Of a stretch of 64,000 nucleotides of DNA, positions 49,784 to 59,933 are shown piece after piece (position 1 is the first letter of the stretch; each line of letters begins with the position of its first letter). The notes beneath the pieces were generated by a model. That model saw only the letters and a program-made list of their open reading frames with translations. It was not told where the DNA came from and searched no databases. The stretch comes from Ilex aquifolium. Taxonomy: Eukaryota; Streptophyta; Magnoliopsida; Aquifoliales; Aquifoliaceae. Both the position numbers and the translations under genes were made by a program. The DNA lies in assembly GCA_951799425.1 (NCBI GenBank), contig OX637397.1:16700064-16764063 (forward strand). Reading direction: 5' to 3'.

Positions 49784-50523
49784 ATAATCGATTCGAATTC
49801 AACTAATACTAACGGTAATAATTGATCTACAACTCTAATCTACCGCAATTATATTATGTTTGGATCAATATCTTCTTTAGATGAAAGATTAATACATGGT
49901 ATTACTTTAAAAAGACAAAAGCATCTTTATATCAATGCATGACTCTCGTCTACTATAGTAGGCATTTTGGACGCTGCTATTGACATAGCCTTTCTGGCTA
50001 TATTTTTTGTTACTCCACCCATTTCATAAAGTATTCGACCTGGTTTAACAACAGCTACTCAATATTCAGGGGATCCTTTCCCGGAACCCATATGTGCTTC
50101 TGTGAGTCTTACTGTAATTGGTTTGTCTGAAAATATTCGTACCTATATTTTTCCAGCACGACGTGCATTCCGTGTCATTGCTCGTCGACCTGCTTCGTAC
50201 TCTAGTCATTTTTTATATTAATGTCAATCATATCTCATTCAATATCACTTATACATGTGGTGTTTGATGACATTGTAGTATAGGACCGTGCTAAAAAAGT
50301 CATGAAAACCATATCTTGTAATTTAATCCAAATCTGATATTAATTTACAAGCTACTCGATTATTAGTCCAATCTCATCTCATCTTACAATGGGCTCCTAG
50401 GCAAGTGAGGCACTCGCTTATTGCCCCTAAGGGCCCATTTCCCTACACTTCTCACCTTGGTCCCTACGCACCTATGGGCCCCATTTTCCTACGTCATATT
50501 AATTAACAAAGACAAATTTAAAA
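49784..50523 (+). repeat. Repeat X, copy 3, with plastid DNA insert
   Basis: Second copy in map order of the unclassified repeat (see 38493-39030), interrupted by about 240 bp of chloroplast rpl16 at 49958-50197. The two other copies show the uninterrupted sequence (ctatgatactctagtc at about 38680 and ctatggtactctagtc at about 62730). Confidence 0.82.
49958..50197 (-). pseudogene. rpl16: Nuclear copy of chloroplast rpl16 (NUPT)
   Basis: On the minus strand it reads as the C-terminal half of chloroplast ribosomal protein L16: [56 protein letters not shown] and AISAASKMP-like (here [10 protein letters not shown]). Two Trp codons of the plastid gene (after GKI and after SPEY) have become stops by G-to-A change, as expected for decaying, methylated nuclear DNA. 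Ends fall cleanly inside repeat X, with no clear target duplication, as for filler DNA taken up during break repair. Confidence 0.9.
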
Positions 50524-50972
50524 GGAGAATTATACTTAAATTTTCTGAAATTTGTCACTTAATCATTCATATTCCTTAACATTTGAAATATTAACACAAT
50601 TTTTTATGTTTGATATGGCTCACAATTAATTCAATAATTGTAATGAATTAGGTCAAAAAATTAGATTAATAAATTATGTCCCAACAACTTTGCTCATCAT
50701 TTTTACAAGTCTTTTTTCCATCTCTTCCATACTCTTCTCTATCTCTTACTTACATATCTCATTCATTCTGTTTCATGTTTCCAATTTTCCTCTCTCTTAA
50801 GTATAACCAGAGTTTTAAATCTAATTTTACAATAAATTCAAAATGTGAATGGTCCTATATTTTTTAAATAAAAAATCACGAGACTCTAGTATATCTAATT
50901 CAATCCGAGTTCCAATAACTACGGTCTATGCACATAATTTGATTTTCTATGTTAATTTGGAAGTAATATGAT

Positions 50973-51883
50973 TGGAAAAATATACCTAAACTCCCTAAAG
51001 TTTATCACTTAATCACTTAGAGCCTAATATTTAAAATATTACACCCAAATCTCCTGAAATTTGTTCGCACGTAACACTTAAACCTCTACTGTCAATGTCT
51101 GTTAGTATATCCGTTAATAAATTACATGCAGATCCTCTAAAATTTATAGACGTGTAACACTTAGACCTTTAAGTTTAAAATATTACACTTAGACTCCTTA
51201 TTAGTTCTAGAACTAATAAAATCTATTAAACAACAAAATTACTCCAATTAAAGATAGAAAATATTGTGTCAATTACAGATTGACCATTTGTTTGATTGTT
51301 TTAGTTTTATTCCAATAGACAGCATAATTATATACAAATGAGTGTCGAATTGAATTTTTGATGTATTTATACTAATTACTATTTTTTCTTAAAAAAATTA
51401 GAATTTTGTTTGATATTTATGTCAATAGATGATATAATGGAACATACAACTTTGTTATTTTGGGTTATTTCATATATTCGTAGTTGATGATAGAAAAATT
51501 GGCATCAACACCACTAATTATGATTTTTTTAAAAAAAATTTGAATTTGAATTTTTTATTTCATTTCAATACATGAAGTAATAGAACTCTTCTCAAAAAAA
51601 GTAATAGAACATAAATTTTGGTTATAAAATTTAAAATATTTGATATTTTATCTTTAATTGAAATATTTTTTTGTCTAAGTGTAATATTTTAAACTTGAGG
51701 AGTTTAAGTGTTATAAGCTTCAAATTTTAGGGGTTTGAATTTAATTTACTAACGGATATTAACGGCAGGGGTCTATATATTACGCGTGTGTAAACTTCAG
51801 AGGGTTTGTGTGTAATATTTTAAATATTAAAGAGTCTAGGTGATTAAATGACAAATCTCAAGGAGCCTAGGTGTAATTTTCCC
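50973..51883. mobile_element. Mutator-like element, duplicate copy in D2
   Basis: The D2 counterpart of 47644-48502, slightly longer (a small aatagaactcttctc insertion near 51585). The 9-bp flank on the right is intact (TAATATAAT) and on the left reads taatatgat, so it was copied with its target duplication as part of the segment. Confidence 0.8.
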
Positions 51884-52227
51884 TAATATAATTGTTTGCA
51901 TAAAAGATTCGTTCTGCAAGCACTTTTCATTTCATCTTAAACTTCTTCCTCGGCGGTATTTTGTCTTTTGGCTAAACCGATCCCTATGTGCCTTCCCATC
52001 TTTTTCTAGTTTGTGATAATTAATGAGTAGAAACAAAAAACATAATTAAACCATAGTGAAAACCAACATATCCATTTCAGCAGCGAGCTGCTTTCCATTT
52101 TTCTTTATTCCAAGTGCAACAATACAAAGTGAAAACCATTTTTTATTCTCCCAAAACAATAGGACAGAGTATAACATGAATCATGCAATGAATTTCAGGG
52201 TTTAGAGGCAGAAATCAATGAACTTAC

Positions 52228-52293
52228 AAGACGCCACCCTATTCTCAAAGCCGAAGGTGGATAGGCACGGGCAGATGCATTAAACAGCAATCC
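52228..52293 (-). other. Variant exon-like cassette in D2 (22 codons)
   Basis: On the minus strand: acceptor tctctag, 66 open bases including NASARAYPPSALRIGW, and the donor GTAAGT shared with the D1 cassette. Both cassettes begin alike (aatgca.atgcc/aatgcatctgcc) and then diverge, while the intronic flanks on both sides are nearly identical. No other RINGv exon accompanies this copy. Confidence 0.4.
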
Positions 52294-52800
52294 CTAGAGA
52301 CATTTGAAAGTAAAGAATTATTCTCCAGAATTTGATTATTGCAATCGGAGCTTCAAGCAACAAATATTGGAATTAAATGAACACTTCGAGGACGTAACTT
52401 GTAATTTACCCTAAAATAAATGCCTCTTGCTTAGCAGGTTTTATAAGATTGCTTGAGTCACGGGGTGTTAATCGAGCCGAGCTTTGTGAGCTTGAACTCG
52501 AACTTATCGAGCTCATTTTTCTAAACGAGCCTAAAAAATTGTTCAAAGTCAGCTTGTCTAAACAATGAACCGAGCCCGAGCCTGAACCCGAGTAGCTCGA
52601 CTATTTTACAAGTTAGTTAAATTGTTTATAATTAATTGCTTTGTTTTATTAACTAACTTTGTAGGCACCGTTATGGTTTTTTTGAGCTCACCATATTAGG
52701 TTATGCTAGAATTTGTTTTGTTTTCTTTCCTGCTAATGTCATTGGTATTGTCAAAACTATTATTCTATCGTATCTAAGTCTCAAATCATTATTTTTTATA

Positions 52801-54550
52801 GATGGATCCGAACCTTTGCGAAGCGGTAAGATTAATTATATTGCGCCTACAATTTGTAAATTTCATTACGCCTAAATTTATTAAGGCTGCTCTTACTGGT
52901 TGATCTAAGTGATAGCAACAACATACCTGTCATTGTTTTGTCTGAATGTGCGCTCAATAAATTACATATGGATAAGGTAACGTTACTGGTATTGTCAAAA
53001 ATTTTCATTTTGATATTAGTGTGCATTTTCTGACTAATACCTTATTTTGTACTTCCTAGGCGAATTCAAATGTGAATCACTTGAACAACCTAAGTGTCGC
53101 TCCATCTTCGACGAATGGGAAAGAAAAAGCTGGCAGTTCTACTGGAAAAGAAAATTGTTTTACTCAACCGGTATGTTGTACTGATTGTTGTTTATGTATT
53201 GATAATTAATATCAATAGGTCTTTGGTCCAATGGTACTCCTTACCTTGTGCAAGTTTTGCCTTCTTGAGGTCAAGGGTTCAAACGCCTTTCCCCTCTCCC
53301 CCCCTCCCCCTCCCCCTCCCAAAAAAAAAAATTGTATTGGTAATTAACGAGTATTGAAACTATTGTATCAATAAAAACTATTAAACACAACAAATACCCT
53401 AAACATATCTAATAGCTATCTAACGAGTCTTTCAAATTTTTTCTTAGAGTGAATGTGTTGGTATTTCGGTTAGAGCGATATACATTATATTGTCGGTGAT
53501 ATTTTTGCGTACTACCAATCAAATTAATTCGAACACATTTGAGTTCCTCACCCCTCACTCTCACTCTTACACTTCTCTCTCTCATGCACACACGACTGCA
53601 TACCATCATTGAGGAGAATTATTGTGTTGTGGTATTATTATGAGAGCGATATTTATTATGAATTTGATTTTAAAAAGTTATGCTTTTGGACATGCTAACA
53701 TATTATCCAAATTATGTATTGGTTTCCTTAGCCATTCTTACATATTATAAATTGAGTTAATTTGATTAATTCTTAGTTAATTTTCTTAATTTTTTGTCTC
53801 TTTCATAAATTTCTACATTGTGTTTACTTGCGGTAGATTAATGCAATTTATATTAGGGATTTGAAATTATATTAGTTCGCTAATTAATTGAATAATTCTT
53901 TAACTTATTTCACACGTCACTTCCTATCTTAGGCTCCCGCATCAAATTTTGCTTCCTCTAAAATTGAGGCCCAACGTGCCAGATGTGAACGAAATCACAA
54001 TGATAGTAGTACGTGCTCGCCGCGTGAGCTAGCGTAGGGCGCACGTCACGAAAGAAAGCATTCTGGGAATTACACTCCACCTCTGCCCAAATACTTTCCA
54101 GGATTGACGTCAACTCGCGTGCCCAAAACAACAACTAATTCAGGGAGGCGACCCCAGTCCCTTTCCCAATTCTCCAACCATGCTCCACTTGCTAACATGG
54201 TTAATGCAGATTACAATACAATCCCATCGCATTCCCAACCATCTCTTAGTACAATATTGGCTGAACATTCGCCTAATCAGTTGTGCAATGTTGAGGTACA
54301 ATATTGGCTGAACATTCTCATCGTTTGTATCTGGATTAAAATACAAAAAACTAACTATCTACAACGCCAAAATGAATGCATATTTGGGAAGGAAACACTA
54401 ACTCTCTGCAATCATACTGCACTTTCATTGTCGAAAGTATGTCGCACACCCACTAATTGCTTGAAAAATAGAAAAGAAATTATGTCTACCTCTTTGGTAA
54501 GTTTTCTGATTAATGTCTTCGGATTGATAAGTATTTATATTGCTCTTTAG
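52801..54550 (+). pseudogene. Helitron replicase, N-terminal exons
   Basis: Exon candidates: MDPNLCEAV at 52801; a piece with NHLNNLSVAPSSTNGKEKAG at about 53061-53170 ending at a donor (CCG|GTATGT); and APASNFASSKIEAQRARC after an acceptor at 53933, then a Ser/Pro-rich stretch at 54104-54300. Such low-complexity N-termini precede the conserved part in plant Helitron proteins. Exact splicing is uncertain. A SINE occupies the intron at 53210-53333. Confidence 0.5.
53210..53333 (+). mobile_element. tRNA-derived SINE in Helitron intron
   Basis: Contains tttggtccaatggtac and caagggttcaaac (A- and B-box regions), a CCCCTCC-rich tail and an A run. Flanked by tgtattgataattaa (53195-53209) and tgtattggtaattaa (53334-53348), a 15-bp target duplication with one difference. 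Confidence 0.85.
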
Positions 54551-55159
54551 AAAAATATGGTTGTAATGTATTGTCTTTCCCCTGTTGGATAGTTGCATAG
54601 GAAAATACCGGTGATTTACACTCCCCCACAACTCCATTGCACCGAGCCACTATAGCACACCTTCCATAAAAAAAGGCACATACATCTAATTTGGAATGTT
54701 ATCTAACACCTACAATTACTTCCGACCCAGTTGTCATTCCAACTGACTTTGATCTATTCTCACCTGTTCCTGTGCAACCTTTACCTTCGCCTCGGAATTT
54801 ACAGACAGACTATGCTCACTATGAAGTTGTCTCTGATGTTGCACCACATCCTCATCAAACTGACAACAATGCCCTCATCGCGTCATCTCCTGTTACGAGA
54901 CATCCAACAGGGTATGTATATTCTACGTAGTTTATTAGGTGCCTAATATTTCCTTACTTCTCATATTTGTGTGCATAAAATGTTTATTTGTAGATCCCCA
55001 CCAGAACCCTTTAGCGATGTTGACAGTATGGTTACTGATGACGAATCGAATGTTATTGTCCCTATCAGTAATGATCGTCATTTTCTCGGGCAGATGAATA
55101 TTCAATGTCCTTATTGTTCGGCCTTACATTGACGGGATGAGAGATTAACTCGCACAGGA

Positions 55160-57050
55160 TTGTCCAATCCAAGATTTGGAACATGTTGTCTACAAGAAAA
55201 AATTAGGTTGCCAGAACTCATTGCACCCCTACCTCCTATTCATGCATTGTACGATGGCCATGGTGGTCAATCAAAATCATTTCGCCGACATATTGGGGAG
55301 TACAATGCAGTCAATGCTTTCACGAGCTTGGGTGCTAAGCTTGACGACAAATTACTCAACTCAATAGGGCCAACATCATTCACTATTAATGGGAAATTAC
55401 GTCACCATACTGGGTCGTTGTTACCCCCGGAAGGTCGTGCACCCATCTACTGTTAGTTGTATATATATCACCCAGTCACTGCATTAAATATTCGGTGTGC
55501 ATGGAATAATAACATGCGTCAAGATGTCCTCCACATTATGCAGAATTGTTTGTTGTTAGTGAATTATTTTGTTTCAAAGTGCAAATGTGCACACGAAATA
55601 TTAACTGAATCAGAATTTTCAGATCATGATTTACGTGCTCACCTTCATTACACCTCATTAACTGATAGGCGTCGGTACAACCTTCCAACCACGGATGAAA
55701 TAACTGTGATTTTGCCTGGTGATGGCAGTGAGAGTAGTTGTATGCGGGATATTGTTCTGCACCTAAGAGGAGATAATAAAGCGCTGAGCCAGAGCAATGA
55801 GTGTCATCCAGCATATTTACCATTACACTATGCACTTCTATTCCCTACTGGTGAGCTTGGTTGGGAACCTGGTCTACGACAATAGAACTCCAAACAAAGT
55901 GATTTTTCAGTAAGAAGGATTACACAGATGCAATTTTACAGTTATCGTATGTTTCTGTGTCCCACTGAGTATTCTAAAATTCTGAGGGGAGGAAAGTTAT
56001 CTCAAGAATTTATAGTAGATGTTTGGGCATCAACGGAGAAAAACAAGTTGTCTTACATTAGACTTAATCAAGATAAGCTGCGTCGGGAGCTTTACGCGAA
56101 TTTGTGTGACGGCAGTGTTGATGAGTTGGGCCCCGATCAGATCGGGCAACGCTTTGTTCTGCCATCGTCCTTTACTGGGAGTACACGTAACATGAGCTAG
56201 ATTTTTCATGACTCAATGGCCATTATAAGGTACCACCAACACCCTGACATCTTTCTCACCGTGACGGCCAACCCAAAATGGCCCGAAATAACAGCTGCCT
56301 TACTAGAATACCAAACCTCTTTGGATCGTCTAGACATAGTTGTTTGTGTATTTGAATTAAAACGACATGCCTTGATGCATCAGGCAAAAGTGAGCAAATT
56401 TTTGGTCAAAAAGTTGCTCATGTATTCACCATTGAGTTCCAAAAACCAAGGTTACCTTACATGCATGTTTTATTCTTCCTTTATGGTCCAGACAAGATTC
56501 AGATAACTGCACAAGTGGATTGGTTAGTTAGTGCTGAATTCCCAGATCCATCAACTAATCCAACTCTCTACAAAACAATCAAGAGTTGTATGGTTCATGG
56601 TTTGTGTGGTTCCCGAAACCCACATTCAACTTGCATGGTGAACGGTGCATGTCGGTTCCACTATCCAAAAGCCTTTGCAAATTCGACTACTATGGATGAA
56701 CATGGGTACCCTGTTTACCGTCGTCACCATAATGGTCAGTCTTATACCACCAGAGGGTATATATTTGATAATCGGGACGTTGTACCTTACAATCCACACC
56801 TGTCAAGAAAGTTCAACTTTCATATAAACGTGGAGGTCTGTGCAGGAATGAGGTGTGTCAAATATATCCACAAGTACATTTACAAAGGTCATGACCACAC
56901 AACTATGGTTTTAGAGGGATCAAATGAAAACAATGAGATAAAGCAATAGCTTGATTCAAGGTATATTGGACTGACAGAGGCTGCATGGCGGCTCTTCGGT
57001 TATCCTCTCCATGAAGAAATTCCTTCGGTTGTACTGCTAGATCTACATCT
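55160..57050 (+). pseudogene. Helitron-like N domain and Rep (HUH nuclease) region
   Basis: The Helitron_like_N block (55457-56200) contains RRITQMQFYSYRMF and QDKLRRELYANLCDG, followed by FLTVTANPKWPEI, FPDPSTNPTLYKTIKSCMVH, CRFHYPKAF and VKYIHKYIYKGHD, the last including the paired Tyr used for strand cleavage. The HUH metal motif is damaged: relatives have PH.H, here PYMH (about 56452-56463), so one His is lost. In one frame, stops fall at 55454 (CQLY expected, TAG for CAG), 55883 (TAG where Trp is usual) and 56198; a frameshift lies near 56400-56450, and a further TAG at 56947. Rep is therefore dead in this copy. Confidence 0.88.
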
Positions 57051-57655
57051 ACCTGGGATGCATCAAGTTATTTACGATCCTGCTAAAACACTTGAAACAA
57101 TTAGACATGGGTCTAGGAGTCAAAAAAACAACTCTGATTAGATTCTTTGAATGTTGTTCTTCAAATGATGCTACACGTGCCTACATATACTAGGAATTCC
57201 CCCAATATTTTATTTGGAACAAAGGTCGAAAGATTTGGACTCCGAGACAACACGGGTTTGCAATTGGCAGATTATACTTTGCTAAGCCCAATTCTGGGGA
57301 ACGATTTTATCTTTGGTTGCTATTAACAGTTGTTAGAGGACCGCGGTCTTTTGATGGTCTACGCACGATCAATGGCGTGTTTCATGATAGTTTCAAATCA
57401 GCGTGTGTAGCTATGGGGCTCTTGGAAGATGATACAGAGTGGGTACAATGCCTACATGAGGATTCAACTATGAATACAGGATACCAGTTACGGAGACTAT
57501 TCTGCATCATTCTGATAGAATGCTCCCCAATACAGCCATACACTCTGTGGAATCAATCCTCCATCCATATATGTGATGATCTTCATCACAAGCTAAGAAC
57601 AACTTGTGGCATATGCGATCCAACGTAACCTCAAATCGAAGATTACGGTTTATAT

Positions 57656-59300
57656 TTGATTGATCAGTTGCTACATGAATTTGACAAAATTTTGGATGAC
57701 TTCCCACCTATGCCACACCCCGTTGAAAATTGGAGTTGTGTTTTAGATAATAGATTGTTGATCGATCATATGCAACTAAGAAATGAAGCAAACCAACTGA
57801 ATGCCCTTTTGAATATTAATGTTTTAAATGATGCTCAATGCACGACTTACGATGCTATCATTATCTCAGTTGCTGAGAACCAGGGCAAAATATTTTTCCT
57901 CAGTGGAGGTGCAGGAACAAGCAAAACCTTTTTGTACAACACCATCACCACTAAAATGCGCAGCGAGGGCCATATCGTCGTTACAGTTGCTTCATCAGGA
58001 ATTGCTTCATTTTTGTTGTTATGTGGTCGAACAACTCATTCTACATTCTACATTCCATTCGATATCATAGAAAGCTCAGTATGTGGTTTCAGCAAACATT
58101 CACTGCATGGGGAATTATTCAGGGACGCTTGCTTGATAATATGGGACGAGGTTCCCATGCAACATCGACATGGTGTTGAGGTAGTTGACCGCACACTCCG
58201 CGATGTTCGTGATGATAACCGACCATTCGACGGTATCACAATCGTGCTTGGCGGGGATTTCCGTCAAATACTACCAGTGATACCTAGGGTGGGCAAGAAC
58301 AAATTGTTGGTGCATCCTTAAGATGTTCTGCAATGTGGGGTGGGGGGGGGGGGGGGTGTCTGCGTACTGACTTTGGGCATAAACATGCGTTTGAATAGCA
58401 ATGATCATGCAAATTCTTCTCGCGCAACCTTCTTGGAAGAGGTGATTTATATTATAGGTTTATTTATATAAAATCGTCTAATTATTCATTTACGTGTACT
58501 GACTAAATTCACATCAAACTTAGATTGAGATCAGTACGTAAGATACTGTGGAACTTCCTCCAACGATACACAGGTGTCGAATTTTGCATGAACTAATTTT
58601 CAGAGTTTATCCACAACTAGATGTGCTCAGTGCAGTAACGCCATCCTACTTAACTGAGCGCACAATTCTTTACACTCGGAATGATGATGTCTGCTCTATC
58701 AATGATGCTGCTCTACAAATTTACCCTCGCGAGACGTATACCTACTTGGTAGCTGACAAGATGTTGGATGGGGACGACCTCCGTCGTTCTAGCACTAATC
58801 AATATCCAAGTGAGTTTCTGAATTCCCTAAACTCGTCAGGTTTACCACCTTTCAAGTTGGAGCTAAAGGTCGGGTGCCCCATCATTTTGTTGAGGAATAT
58901 AGCCCCGAAAGATGGCCTATGTAACGGGACAAAACTTATGGTTGTCAAGTGCGCATCGTGGGTTATTGAGACTAGAATTCTAACTGGTGACAAACTTGGG
59001 AATCTGTGTTTCATCCCGCGGATATCATTATCACCGTCGTCTAAAAATTTACCATTTCAAATGACTAGACGCCAATTCCCAGTACGCTTAACATATGCTA
59101 TAACAATCAACAAGTCGCAGGGCCAGTCAATCACGTTTGTTGGTGTAGATCTACGCTCACCTGTATTCAGCCACGGTCACCTCTATGTGGCCATGTCTAG
59201 ATGCACATCGGCCGATCGCATCGGTGTCTTTCTCCCTCCTGATGGATCAGCTACCACGACAAATATCGTATATCCGGAGGTGTTGTTGGACATGGTGTAA
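57656..59300 (+). pseudogene. Helitron Pif1-type helicase region
   Basis: Superfamily 1B helicase motifs in order: Walker [18 protein letters not shown] (G.SKT instead of G.GKT), Walker B IIWDEVPM, motif [15 protein letters not shown], then [16 protein letters not shown], and motifs V/VI near the end, [10 protein letters not shown] and [15 protein letters not shown]. The two parts (57656-58321 and 58548-59300) lie in different frames; an intron-like stretch at 58441-58524 (gaagag|gtgatt to aacttag) and a 15-base G run (58342-58356) lie between. The upstream block 57240-57630 (GFAIGRLYFAKPNSGERFYL, LRTINGVFHDSFKSACVAMG) links Rep to helicase. Otherwise well preserved. Confidence 0.9.
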
Positions 59301-59930
59301 ATATTACTACCTTTTTTTTATGTATTGCAACTTACGTCAGGTCTAGGTTCATGACTTTTATTATAGTTTTAATAGCTTCTTCCACACATGTATGATGATA
59401 AATTTTCAATGATTATATGTTTGTTTTTTGAATTCGTGGGCATTTGTGTTCGATCCGTTGAATGAGCGTAAACTTATTTGTTGGGATACTAATAAGGTAC
59501 TTTAATGATATATTATTCTTTTAAACTTTATGCTTTTACCTTGTTCTTATTCATGCGTGTTTAACATTACATAGATTGTTGTTCAAGCCGGCACATGGGA
59601 GCTTGATGTTGATACACACTTTTCTACGCATAATACGCCGGTTGTTTCTGCGGGTCCACTGTGTTCATGCCCCACAACAGATTTGATTATCATGTAGTTG
59701 ACTACTCTGCACCTGATCAAAACACCGTGCCATTTGGGTAGTATTTTTTGGGTAAACATATGATATGATTGATATATTATGTGTAATTTAATTATGCTTG
59801 TGAATTGTTCATAAAACTGCATCGTGCACTCAGGTGTAAATAAAATAGCTATGTGTTTGCATTTTATATTTTGCATTTTCAAGGATGACACCAACACAAT
59901 TTCAAACTGCAATATGCAACTGCGATTGCG
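59301..59930. other. Helitron 3' non-coding, first part
   Basis: AT-rich sequence downstream of the helicase stop. A short open stretch near 59581-59700 (VQAGTWELDVDTHF-like) may be a remnant of a C-terminal exon. No other feature. Confidence 0.4.
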
Positions 59931-59933
59931 TCA

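Larger units (their letters stand above)
50600..52611. repeat. Direct duplication, unit D2
   Basis: Partner of D1 (47225-49290). Starts at acaattttttatgtttgat and ends in the hAT-like repeat at ctcgactattttaca, where the coding Helitron region begins. Contains a duplicate Mutator-like element and a variant exon-like cassette. Confidence 0.85.
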
